64,000 bases of DNA from Hsuehochloa calcarea (Eukaryota > Streptophyta > Magnoliopsida > Poales > Poaceae), in the NCBI GenBank assembly GCA_036346395.1, contig CM070598.1:6369517-6433516 (forward strand), read 5' to 3'. Shown one piece after another: positions 27,401 through 38,166 of the stretch (position 1 is the stretch's first letter; each line of letters starts with the position of its first letter). Position numbers and translations under genes: made by a program. The notes beneath the pieces are model-generated. The model did no database searches and had not been told where the DNA came from. It worked only from the letters and a program-made list of their open reading frames with translations.

Positions 27401-27620
27401 TCCCCTCCCCACCCGCGCTCCTCCCCGCTCCCCCTGGCGCTGTTCCCCTCCCCGCCTCGCGCTCCTCCCCGATTCCCCTGGCGTTGTTCCCCTCCCCACC
27501 TGCGCTCCTCCCCGCTCCCCCTGGCGCTGTTCCCCTCCCCGCCTCGTGCTCCTCCCCGATTCCCCCTGCGTCGTCGGCTCCTCCCCGATTCCCCCGCCTG
27601 CGCTGTCCTCCCCGGAGCAG
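27401..27620. repeat. 43 bp C-rich minisatellite
   Basis: Units begin TCCCCTCCCC at 27401, 27444, 27488 and 27531. Odd and even units differ (CGCTCCCCCTGG versus CGATTCCCCTGG), giving a higher-order period of about 87 bp. A degenerate fifth part follows. The long proline/alanine frame over it is a by-product of the repeat. Confidence 0.9.
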
Positions 27621-28791
27621 GTACGCCCTCCACGCTAAAGTCTGTTTGCGCCCTTCTGTGGGCTTATTGTGAGGTGAACACTGCTCTCTGTGATCCGGAT
27701 TTTCTAGGAGAAATTAACGGGAAAATATTGTTTGTGGTTCAGGAGGTTTTAATTGGAGGAGGTAGCATTGGATACATCAGAGAGGTGAACTAAACGAACA
27801 GTATTACTAGGTCAGTACACCAAATGTGAAATTTGCATCACATTGTTGAATAAACTAGACGGATACAACTCCAGATTGGTATATGTATACTAATAATATA
27901 CTGCGTTGTTGATATCCACTATATTAATGTTGGATAAGTACTATATGAAGTTAGCTAATTTTTGTCTGTCCAAGAGAAAAAATTAAGGGAGTTGATAACT
28001 CGGTAAGAGATATTCCAATTTGTGCAACTAGTGGAGAGATAAATACAATGTTCTGTAAAAGTATCTATATTTGGTATGCATGGTATGAAGATACTCCTAA
28101 CTCGAATAATAGAGGGGGTGCAGGAAACTTTCTATCAGTTTTGATAATGGATCTACCGCTAGCTAGCAGCACCATCTATGAACAAATTTTGGTAACCCCA
28201 CGGCCGTGACATGCTCCAGTGTGCTTGTCGATAGTAGATTATTAGTTCATACAAGAAAAATCGATTCCTAAAATTAAGGATTTTCATTATTCTTGTTACT
28301 TCACGGTGTTTTGTCTACACAACATGCCTACCTTTGCTGTTGTTGTGACATAGTGAAACAAGTAGTAATACATCTAATTTAGATTCTCATGTAGTAATAT
28401 TCACACATAATTGGACTAATGGAGGATCAAAGTTGGTGTGCAAGGGCACATGACATCACATTACTGGTTTGGCCAAGAAAGGACACTTACGAACCAAATG
28501 ACATTTCATGGAAATCACCTTCGTTGTAAAAGTGCTTAGATACATTTCTTTTAATTTATCTCTGTGTTGGTGCTTCTACTTATATGTAGACTAGTTCAAA
28601 TACACGACAACATTCAAAGTTAAATCTGGTCATGTATGATTGAAGTCTTTGGAAGGCAATCTCGGTTTCCTTTTTTATCTTCAAGTAGGTCTTGTATAGT
28701 CTTGTATATTTGCTAAAGTGGTGGTTAGACATTAATCTAGAAAGTTTCAGCATACATACTTGATTATTTGCTAAAGTGGTATACTGTATAG

Positions 28792-29778
28792 ATGGATAAA
28801 GCACAAGCTGCAAACAATGCTGTATGGGATGCATTCACAAATGAAGTGTTCATTGATATCTGCGTGGAAGAGGTTATATATTGCAAAAAATAGACCCTTA
28901 CAATGTTTGAACAACAAAAGATATCACAACCTTATAACCAAGTTCAAAGAACGCACTAACAAAGAGTACAACCGTAAACAATTAAAGAACCATTGGGACA
29001 GTTTGAAGAGGGACTATTCCAATTGGAAGACATTGAAGCTCCATGCATCGGGGCTAGGTATCGATCCTAAGACTGGAACCATTGAGGCAAGTGATCAATG
29101 GTGGGCTGAACAGATTAAGGTATGTAATCTTTAATATTTTTGCATATGTATTGGAATTCAATTGTTCAAACTATTTCATGGATTCTTGCATTTCTCTAAT
29201 CGCAGGCTATGCCACAATGTAGCAAGTTCAAAAAAGCACCCTTACAACATGAGGACAGACTCGACATCATTTTTGATGGTGCAAGTTGTACAAATGAATC
29301 CTCTCTTGTCCCTGGAGCAAATAATATCGCCCATGTCAATCTCGAAGATGATGAGGGCGAGGGTGAGGGTGAGGATGGTGAGGGTGAGGGTGAGGGTGAG
29401 GGAACCACTGCACCGAAGAAGTCAGTCCATGTGGACAAAGGCAAGAAGAGAGCTAGACATAGCTCTCCAAGTGGAAAGAGGCCGAAGAAGGCATACAAAG
29501 ATGTGCAACTGAAACGTTTGGTAGATATTATAGAGAGGTCTCATGGTAGCAAGAATTATGTGACCAATACACCTGGTCCAGTGGTTGATAGGCTAGAGAT
29601 ATCTGAGATGATTGATTTGGTTATTGAGGCTGGAGCCAAAGAAGGGAGTGATGAGCATTTCTATGCCACACAACTCCTCATCAAGAAGGAGTATCGAGAT
29701 GTTTTTCACACACTAAAGACACCTCAAGGGCGGCTAGCATGGCTTACAAGGACATGGGAGGAGAAGAAGAAGCGTTAG
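28792..29778 (+). pseudogene. Myb/SANT-like protein of the PIF/Harbinger element
   Basis: DNA-binding partner of the transposase. Exon 1 starts ATG at 28792 (MDKAQAANNAVWDAF, then ICVEEVIYCKK) and meets a stop in an A-rich run at about 28884-28893. The conserved continuation is in the +1 frame (NRPLQCLNNKRYHNLITKF, RKQLKNHWDSLKRDYSNW, ASDQWWAEQIK) to the donor at 29120. The intron ends at 29205 (CGCAG). Exon 2 runs to TAG at 29778, with an acidic Gly-Glu repeat from a GAGGGT hexamer (29349-29402), then a basic KKRARHSSPSGKRPKK patch and a helical tail ending WEEKKKR. The domain matches the Myb/SANT-like family (as in LIMYB-type proteins); one frameshift breaks it. Confidence 0.75.
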
Positions 29779-29983
29779 ATAGTTTGAATTGTATTCCTAA
29801 GACTTGTTATGTTAGTTATGCATGCTACTTGATGTCATGTAACATACTATATGACTTGTTATGTCAGTTATGTATGCTAATTACTGGTCTCTTATAAATG
29901 TGTCATTTATTTATGCCATGTGGAGTCGTTTGTTTATGTGCAGTAGTGGTTATTTTTTTAATTATGTTATTTGTGTATGCCAG

Positions 29984-30966
29984 ATGAGTTCTTCAAATTC
30001 GTCTGATTCAAGTGATGATGAATCAACTCATGAAGCTATGGTGGACGATGGAGGACCGGATATGTTCTTGCCGCTAGTTGTGATTGCTGCTTTTGGATGT
30101 ATGGATAACTATAGTGACTCAAGTACGAAGAGGTCAAGCAAAATACCTACAATGACGGGGATCCAATGGGTTGAGGATACACTTGCTAGTGCACAAGAGT
30201 GTTATGACATGTTTAGAATGCGAAGGTCAGTTTTTCTTTGCCTTCATGACACTCTTGTTAATAACTATGGCTTGAAATCTACCGCGGAAGTGAACTCAAA
30301 TGAAGCATTCGCAATGTTCGTATGGACTTGTGGAGCTCCTCAATCCAACCGCCAAGTCAAGATCCGGTTTGACCATTCCAAAGAAACCGTGAGTAGGAAG
30401 TTTGCAGAGGTTTTGGAATGTGTGTACTGTCTTGGTATTGACAACATAAAGCCTACAGATCCTCAATTCTCTACAATACATCATAGACTTCGGGAGGGAA
30501 GGTTTTCCCCTCATTTTAATAATTGCATCGGTGCAATAGATGGGACACATATACATGTGACGGTGCCATGTGAGAGACGACTAGTGCATTTCAACCGGCA
30601 TGGATACACTAGTCAGAATGTCATGGCTCTTTGTGATTTTGACATGAGGTTTACTTTTGTTTGCACTGGCTGGTCTAGGTCCGCACACGACACGCGCATA
30701 CTCCTTGATACCTTGGTAACGTATAAGGACTGCTTTCCACATCCTCCATAAGGTACTTTCCTTGTTATTTTCACGTACATTACCAACCTTTGTGTATGGG
30801 TCAATAGTTTTTTTTCACTTGAATTGTAGGAAAGTATTATCTAGTGGATTCTGGATACCCAAACCACAAAGGTTATCTAGCTCCATACAAGAAACAAAGG
30901 TATCATGTACCTGAATTCCGAAATAGTTTGGCTGTGGTGAATTCGTGCCATGGAGGCAGGAAGTGA
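29984..30966 (+). pseudogene. PIF/Harbinger DDE transposase, truncated
   Basis: The first part starts MSSSNSSDSSDDES at 29984, right after a CAG acceptor-like site. Seen: a helix-turn-helix-like region (DMFRMRRSVFLCLHDTL...ETVSRKFAEVLEC), the first catalytic Asp in NCIGAIDGTHIHV, and FVCTGWSRSAHDTRIL. An in-frame TAA at 30749 lies just before an otherwise good donor (GTACTT at 30753). The acceptor is at 30829, and the second exon continues KYYLVDSGYPNHKGYLAPYK and HVPEFRN. After that residue the family sequence ends, and the reading frame runs into the foldback element to a TGA at 30966. The final Glu of the DDE triad and the usual RNVIER segment are missing. Family: DDE_Tnp_4 (HARBI1-like). 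Confidence 0.85.
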
Positions 30967-31466
30967 CGAGTGTAACCGAAAAGTTCAATTAAAAAAATTA
31001 TTTTTGATACTATTTAGCACTATTTAACATAATTTGAAATACTATTTAAAACTTTAAAAATATATTTTTCCTTTGGATTTTTTTATTCTTACTTTTTTAC
31101 CTCGTACTCGCTGCTTCAAATGTATTATCACATGTACCAGAGAAAAAAATTCATAAAATTTTTCGCATGAAATCACGGTGCAATACAGCACACACAGCTA
31201 CAAATATAGGTGTCAACCATCGTCATCGTCACCCATCGCAGCTCTTGGTGGCTTGCTGAGTCGATGGACGGTGCATGTGAAACATTATTTAACGACGCGA
31301 CGGCGGACAGTAGTACACCGTCACCGATCGCGGCGGCAGACAGTAGTACATCGTAACCGGATAGTGTCAAATAGTATTAAATTATGTTAAATAGTGTCAG
31401 AAATATGGTTTTAATCGAATTTTTCGATTTCACTCGTCACTTCCGTGCCTCCATGGCATAGATTCA
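30938..31466. mobile_element. Foldback element with ~100 nt inverted arms
   Basis: The left arm starts TGAATTCGTGCCATGGAGGC and continues AAGTGACGAGTG, ACCGAAAAGTTCAATTAAAA and ACTATTTAACATAATTT. The reverse complement of the right end (31466 down to about 31360) starts TGAATCTATGCCATGGAGGC and contains the same words in order. The centre has two copies of a ~27 bp GGCGGNNGACAGTAGTACA unit. It ends the coding sequence of the Harbinger transposase. The superfamily is not identified, and no clear target duplication was found. Confidence 0.7.
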
Positions 31467-31688
31467 CTTCAACCGTGCCTCCCTGGCACAGTGCCCTCTG
31501 TCGTGCTCCTGGGGCCGGGCTTGGCCTAATTCGTGTTCTAGGGGTCTGAATTTCATACGTGACGCACGATGGAGAGTCATACCCCTGGGGTATGGTGGAG
31601 AATGTCATTTTTAGCATTAACGTAGGGAGAACCAAAATTATTATTGGCACAATAAATAGTGTCATATGGGGAAAAAAAACTACTCCAG

Positions 31689-31959
31689 TTCCGTTTGCAT
31701 CACATTGGTCTGGAGGGGTATTTCGAAAGCAATCTTTTCCATGTAACGATCCATCGATTCTAGATTGGAATATATCCGTATCGCAGCCGTTCAAATATAA
31801 ATACAAGAACTATTCGCTTGACAGAACTGATCTGTTTCAAAACAGGCGGTGATACTAACAAACATGATATTTTGTTGTGTTGAGCAATTCTTGTGAGATG
31901 TTTGGAACTTCGCTGTTCAGAGTTTCAGACTCAATTGTTCTCAAGTGGATCGAATGGTT
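31689..31959. repeat. Dispersed duplicate, copy 1 (with 37907-38166)
   Basis: About 270 bp nearly identical to 37907-38166 in the same orientation. Both run from TTCCGTTTGCATC through CGTTCAAATATAAATACAAG and GAGCAATTCTTGTGAGATGTT to CTCAAGTGGATCGAA. Sequence on either side differs. The element type is unknown. Confidence 0.85.
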
Positions 31960-32759
31960 TAGGTAGTTACATAATTGAAACGTAAGGATCAAGTTCCCAC
32001 CGTCCTTTCCGGTTAGACCGTCAATAAGGCCGCTCTGAAATTTTTCTTAAGGATCTAAAAAGTACCTCTTTAGATATTTTGGTAAAACTCTATCTACTTT
32101 TGCCTCAAAACTCTGTCTACTTGGTGCAAACTCACATGTTAACACTTCCACATAAGTGTTTGATCACATTTCTCAAAAATCTATCGTCAACTTTTTGACC
32201 ATTCAAACCACCGCATATTGTCGGTCCGACCGCCACCACAGCCGGTCAGACCGCTTATGCTTGACAGTAGTTTGAAACTTTCAAAAACGAGGGTTTCGCC
32301 AAACGTCTCGATGCTATTGCCAATTATTTAGTACACTGAGATTAGGAGCATATCCCTATGACATCCACAGCATGCATGAACTAAGAGAACATATATGCAT
32401 GGTGTCCTCGCCATGGAATTACATCGAAATGATCATGTGTAAACTGTGTTGAAGATTCCAACGGAGCCATGGAGTGTGGACATTCTACAATCTATGCCGC
32501 TACACTCACTATCCGCTGGCCAAAATTTCTTTGAGATTTATGCACTTCCTCCCCCTCCCTCTCTCTTAGCTCCGGCAGACCACCCGCCGCTGCCCTCGAG
32601 CCACCCTGCTACTACTCCAAAGCCGCATCGTTGCGCCGCCGCCACCAGAAACCTCGGGTGTCCGCCGCAGATGCTATAAACCAAGGGCAGAACCAGCTAC
32701 GGCCCAACCCCCGGGTTGAGCGATATGTTCTTGGGTCAAACTTGTTTGTTTGGTGATTT

Positions 32760-32832
32760 TTCAAGAGAACATTTGTGAGATTTTGATCATAGTTTGGAGA
32801 TTCTTCAAGAGAACATTTGTGAGATTTTGATC
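32760..32832. repeat. Short tandem duplication (period 44 bp)
   Basis: A 29 bp word starting TTCAAGAGAACATTTGTGAG occurs at 32760 and 32804. Confidence 0.85.
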
Positions 32833-33857
32833 TTAGGCATCGGGCTATAGCCCAGGTAGCCCGAGGCTGGGCTCCGCTCCTACTAGAAACCTCATGCGCC
32901 GTTGCCATCACCGGAGAGAGGTCATAGCCAAGAGAGGGTAGTCGAAGCTACCAGAGCTGAGAGAGAAGGGGAGAGAGGGGAAAGCCGCACGACTCTCGAT
33001 GCAAAAGCGACTGCCCGGATAGCAGTTGTAGCCACAGGGGTTGTAGCTTTGCATTTTCGAGGTCCATGGGAGTTGAGACGAAGCTTGAGCAAAATCTCAG
33101 GAGAGCCAAAGATCAAAGTAAATTGCTACCAGCAGGACTCAGGATTGTAGGAAGAATTAAGTCAATCAACCAAGACAAGGCATCATCAATAAGATTTAAA
33201 AAAACACACTACTCACTACTGGCTGCACGCCCTGCGTGGCGTATAGACTTAGGTCCCCGGGCGTTGGTTGTGCATCTTGTCGTCACCGCCGGGCCCAGGC
33301 CCGACCGCGGCAAGCCCACGACGCACCAGCGGCCAGCGCCTCGTCTGTTGCTTTCGTGCTTCTTCGTCGTCTACTGCCGCACGATTAAAATCGTTGTCTC
33401 ACTGAGTAGTATCATAACTAGTAGCAAATAATAATAGTGTGGCTTCTAAATGAACCTAACATAACTAAATTGGGTGGTTGTGAACTACATGCATACTGTT
33501 ATTTTTTAAATAAAAAAATGCTAAGGGAGCCACGGCCAGGTTGGCCGAGCTCAACCTCCGTCCGTGCATGGGACTGGGAGGATGCGAGTGCAACAAGGGA
33601 GATCCACAGCCAGTAAACCCCAAGAAAGTACTACTCCTGTGTGTTCGCTTTTACCCAGCCACTAAATTTTGTGGAGAGAAAACTGAGTCAACTATATAAC
33701 TTTGGCCATCAAGACCCAACAGCCTCGGCTCGGTTCATCTTGCCCGAAAGACAATGTGGTGCCAACAAAGCCATGGTTCATCCAGGTCTGGCTCCTCATC
33801 TGTAATAGCTAATAGGAAAGGGAAAAAAAAGCTCTTGGTCAACCAGTGGCAGTGGTA

Positions 33858-35569
33858 CTATAAGAGAATGCATCAATAATTCAGAGAAGCATCACCAGAC
33901 ATAGACTCTAAAAGATCATGACGAAGTAAAGAGGATAGATGCGACCCACAAAAATGTCCCAAACGATGATGCCATTAAGCAAAAGATGCGGTGGAGAATG
34001 TAGCAAAAGCCGTAGTGACGGTGGAGGCGACAAGACTGGCGGGGGCAGCGGAATAAAAATGAAGCCAGTCAAGCTCCCAAAGATGTTGTGAGTCACGACG
34101 GCGACGGCCAGTACCAACTAGAATCCCCGTGCGTTGATCCTGAACACGACAAGAATCAGAATCGAGAATAACACGACAACCACGATCAGTGAGCTGACCG
34201 GCATATATGAGATGCATGGTTAGTTTGGGAACATGAGAAATAGCAGAAACATGAAAAGTGGAATTCGAAAGTGTGCCTCGTCCTATGAAAGAAAGAGAGG
34301 TATCATCTGTTGTCTGAACAGTGATAGAAGCAGCTAAAGGATGAATTAAAGTGAGACTGGTGGAATCAGATGTCATATGAAAAGAAACTCCAGAGTCAAG
34401 AATCCAAGGTGATACACCTGAGGAAGAAGTGGAAGGTGGTCTCTCATTATAAAACTGTGAAGCAAAACCAACAGACCCGGATGGTGCAAACACAGCCATG
34501 CGACGCAACAGTGTGAGAAACTCCTGAGAATTAGAAGCATCAGAGTTTCTCTGAGAATAGGAACCACCAGTTCCCTGTGGAGGACGGCCACCACGACGTA
34601 TATCCTTTTTCTTCTTGTAGCAGGTCTGCTGTACATGTCCATTCTTGTTGCAGTAAGTGTAATGTAATCCTCTACCAACAGCAGCTGTCACTGGTAAAGA
34701 CACAACCGGTGATGGAATAGCTGTAGCAGGTGTAGAAGCTGGAAGAGCTGCCAGAACCGAAAGAAATGACTGGAACATCAGCAGACCCGCAACACGAAGG
34801 CGAATCTCCTCAGCACGAACAACTGCAAGAGCCTCTAACAAAGTCACACGAGGGTGTCGTGCCAGCAACTGAGCACGAGTCTGTTCATACTCAGCTCGAA
34901 GACGTGTCAAGAAGTTATAGATGCGACGAAGCTCCAGGTGAGACTGCTGACGCTGACAGCACTGACAAGTATGGCAAACATCTGGTACCAAAGAGTCAAT
35001 CTGATACCATACCACAGATAATTGGGCATAGAACTCGTCCACAGTGGTATCTCCTTGCTGTAGTGACTGCTCTTGACGCACAACAGAAAGATATAAGGAA
35101 TCACCAGACGGTTTGTAGCGGTTGCGCAGATGCGTCCATATCAACTGTGCTGAAGCCAAACCAACCACATTCCCGGCTAATTTCACCTCCATACTAGCAA
35201 CCAAAATAGCAGAGGCACGAGCATCCTCGTCAATACATGTCTTGTACGCAGTATACTGAGTCTGAAAAGTCTCCATAGCATCCTCAAAGGCATCAGCTAC
35301 CTCCTTACGAGCGTCTTCAGAAGTAGTCTTCGGAAGCACAGGCTCAGCAGGTGAAGTAGGCGAGGCGGACAAGGCAATTAACCGGTAAGAAACTCCCAAA
35401 GGAGTTGGCCACGCATGTAAAGACGCATATGCTGAAACCAGTCCCTATAATTGAGACCATCGAAGATCACCGGGCAGCGAGGAACAGAGACAATGCCCAT
35501 TGGTAGGCGGCGTTGGACGGCGCGGCGACCAAGGCAACGAAATCTAACAGGTAACGCTGGGCGGCGCAA
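33858..35569 (-). pseudogene. Copia gag-protease remnant
   Basis: The N-terminus lies in one frame (35569-35378: CPVIFDGLNYRDWFQHMRLY, WEFLTG). The rest continues in another as a 474-codon frame (35399-33975). Seen: a capsid region (AFEDAMETFQTQYTAYK, LIWTHLRNRYKPSGDSLY, DEFYAQLSVVWYQIDSL), a zinc-knuckle remnant TYCNKNGHVQQTC whose first Cys is Tyr, and the aspartic protease core WILDSGVSFHMTSD (DSG active site). A TAA at 33975 replaces a codon directly before WHHRLGHFCG, the pre-integrase motif, which stays in frame to about 33858. Decay is therefore one frameshift, one nonsense change and a 3' truncation. Confidence 0.85.
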
Positions 35570-36265
35570 CGGTTAGAATGACTTTTTTTTACTCACTCTC
35601 TCTGGCCGACTTTTCTTATGAGCCGACTCAAAAACCGATTTGGTCGATGTGTTCAACCGAAGGCCAAAGGCCTCGAGCCCGAGCACCCCACTCAGGGGGT
35701 GGGGGACGGAGGCGACAAGCCCGGCGGCTGCGGCGAAGGCAGCTCTGGCGCACGGGATGAGGCTCCGAGTGGATCCCTCCACGCCAGCCAAGAAGAAGAC
35801 AAAGCGGTGACTTCGGATCGAGGCAACGCCGGGCAAGAGAAGGCCGGCACATCCGGCGCCGACGCAAGGTGAAAAAGACGCCGACGCCCGAGACAGCAGC
35901 AGCTCGGGTGGAAGACAGAGCCAAGCAGCGGATCCGGAAGGAGACGGCGCCAGAAGACGTCAACGCCGAGACAGCAGCGGCCGGGTGGTAAACGAGCCAA
36001 AGCGGATCCGGAAGAGACGATGCGAAGACGTCGACGCCGAGATCGTGGCTCGCCGCGGCTCGAGAGCCGACGGGAGAGCACAGGCGGCGACGGCTCGGGA
36101 AGAGAGAACGAGCGGCAGGCGACGCGGCCATTGCAGATCGAGGCGGCGTTGGGCGACAGGAGACGCGGCCGTTGCAGATCGAGGCATCGTCGGGAGACTG
36201 GACAAGCGAAAGCTAGGCGGCGGTGGTAGAGGTAAACCCTAACTCTAAGGTTTGCTCTGATATCA

Positions 36266-36350
36266 TGTTATGAGGCTAATATACCAATATATATACAAGT
36301 ATATGTATGACATATATACAAAGAACCTCTTGTACAATACATATCTAACA
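36266..36350 (-). repeat. 85 bp 5' LTR of the Copia remnant
   Basis: TGTTATGAGG ... ATATCTAACA in plus orientation. It is bordered on the inside by the primer-binding site complement GCTCTGATATCA (36254-36265). Confidence 0.75.
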
Positions 36351-36975
36351 GTTGTATCCTGAAGTGGGCTATGCCTTTGCATAGGAATTGTTCATTGTTA
36401 GCCATCTCAAGCACGTATAAGAAAATAATATCAGAACTAATAGGCATGGATGTCGTAAGCATATTTGCTTGCATGAGAAATGTGATATGGGTACTGGGAG
36501 TGCTATCGATTGTGCGGATACACTTAACCTAAATCATTTGGTCTTAAATGTAGCCCTGTAGAGGAAAAACATACCTTCGTTGGTGTCATCCTAGAGCTGA
36601 AAACAGCAATGCCTCGCAACACAATTAACTGGCAATACAGAAACCAAGCAGAGTTTAAAAGATATGATGCAACTCCAAAAAAAGGATCAGAAGTAGTAGC
36701 AGCATGACAACGCCAAAAATAATCACATCCAAGAAACTGTACCAAGAAAACCTCTGCCTAATCCATGTCATAGCACCAAAGACTGCCTAACCAGATTAGG
36801 AAATAGCAGAAAGCTAGAAAATCGGGTACTCGGTACTAAAAGTTCCAATTCTCTGTATACATAGCAAGCAGAGAATTAAGACTAAATGTTCCAATTGTGT
36901 CGTAGCTAAACACCTGATAATACCGAGTAGGAACTTTTATGCAGAAAAAAGGACCAATATGGTATCTACTGTTTA

Positions 36976-36991
36976 GGGGGGGGGGGGGGGG
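36976..36991. repeat. Poly-G run (16 nt)
   Basis: Sixteen consecutive G on the plus strand. Such runs are error-prone in assembly and can form G-quadruplex-like structures. Confidence 0.9.
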
Positions 36992-37906
36992 TGAGAAACT
37001 GATTAAATCAAATATAGAGGCAATGCTAGTTCAGGAGCTTTTCTGAAGTAGGACCTCTAGACCAATCTGAGGTAGCAGCTTTGTAATCTCCAACTTCAAC
37101 AGGCATATTGGCTCGAAAATTCAGCAGGGCATGTACATATCGAAGCACCCAATGAGGACAGTAGGAAAGTTAGGCTCAGATAAAACGTAGAGATAACACC
37201 TAGATTGACCACAATCACATTCTATTTCGAATTGTTGCCAAACAATCTCATTTTCCGTAACTGATTGGATGGTGTCCTGCTAGGTAGAAGCTAACTCAAA
37301 CTAATTTGAGATAAACAATGAAGCATAAAATTGTCAAAGCAGATTGAAATTCAAATGTTTAAACTGAAGCAGAAAATTGGTCATAAGTTCATAACTGCAC
37401 AACATTTGTGGAAATACAGACACTGGCAAGAACTAAGCATGCAATTCTTGAGTCAACATGCTTGCTTTTCTTCAATATGTCTTTTGCAAGCATAAATTAG
37501 AAAGTATAGATCTTGTTGCCAAACAAAAGGAAATACATTTTCTTATGATACAACACTCAGCAACAGCTGGTAATCAGAACTAAGGAAAAAAAAATCTCGA
37601 AGCACAACAGCTGAAAAAATAACATGCAATGGAAGTGGATTGAGAACTTCATAAATGATTTTCTGAGGGAGATACCTTAATAAAAGTGATGTCATTAATT
37701 ACGACACTAATCATGGCACGCTAGAAAGAAACAAAAAAAACATCAAATATCCTTGGTGAGGTTTGCGAACTAGTCACCTGTTGATTGTCCCTTTCAAGGC
37801 TACATGTGTTCTTGATAAGCTGTTACTGTCACACGCCTGCCGATGGATCTGGTTGTTCCTCACTGCTGCTGAGGATAAGCACGATCGCAAGAATCAGCCT
37901 CTACTA

Positions 37907-38166
37907 TTCCGTTTGCATCCCATTGGATATCAAAAGCAATCTTTTCCTTGTAACGATCGATCGATTCTAGACAGGACCATATCTGTATCGCAGCCGTTCA
38001 AATATAAATACAAGAATTATTCGCTTGACTGAACTGATCTGTTTCAAAATAGACGGTTAAAAAAAACAAACGTGATATTTGATGTGTTGAGCAATTCTTG
38101 TGAGATGTTCGGAACTTCGCTATTCAGAGTTTCAGACTCAATTGTTCTCAAGTGGATCGAACGGCT
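37907..38166. repeat. Dispersed duplicate, copy 2 (with 31689-31959)
   Basis: Direct-orientation partner of the segment at 31.7 kb. Differences are scattered substitutions and one small indel near GGTTAAAAAAAACAAACGTG. Confidence 0.85.

Larger units (their letters stand above)
27153..30966 (+). mobile_element. PIF/Harbinger transposon, 3' end lost
   Basis: The left end reads GCCCTGTTTGGCACAGCTTC, a terminal sequence common in grass PIF/Harbinger and Tourist elements. It carries the two genes expected for this superfamily in the same orientation: a Myb/SANT-like DNA-binding protein (28792-29778) and a DDE transposase (29984-30966). The transposase coding region runs into a foldback element at about 30938, and no right terminus remains. 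A GC-rich minisatellite fills part of the 5' region. Confidence 0.8.
31467..33854. other. Unassigned repeat-derived DNA
   Basis: No gene supported. It includes one half of a dispersed duplicate (31689-31959), a 29 bp tandem duplication near 32760, and short CGGTC/GACCG-rich text near 32220-32260. The frames of 80-130 codons seen here overlap on both strands and carry no motif. Confidence 0.4.
33855..36350 (-). mobile_element. Copia retrotransposon remnant with 85 bp LTR
   Basis: Reads right to left. The 5' LTR at 36350-36266 has TGTTA...TAACA ends and is unusually short (85 bp). A primer-binding site TGATATCAGAGC follows on the minus strand at 36265-36254, then a GC-rich leader of about 680 bp, and gag with protease and the start of the gag-pre-integrase domain. 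The sequence stops near 33855, inside the pre-integrase region. Integrase, RT and the 3' LTR are absent. Confidence 0.8.

Noticed and set aside
27151..27672. 173-codon open frame
   Set aside because: Half of it is the C-rich minisatellite and the rest is the transposon terminus; no conserved domain.
35618..36242. Several Arg/Ala-rich frames on both strands
   Set aside because: Base composition of the GC-rich Copia leader keeps many frames open. None resembles gag, and the gag start is downstream.
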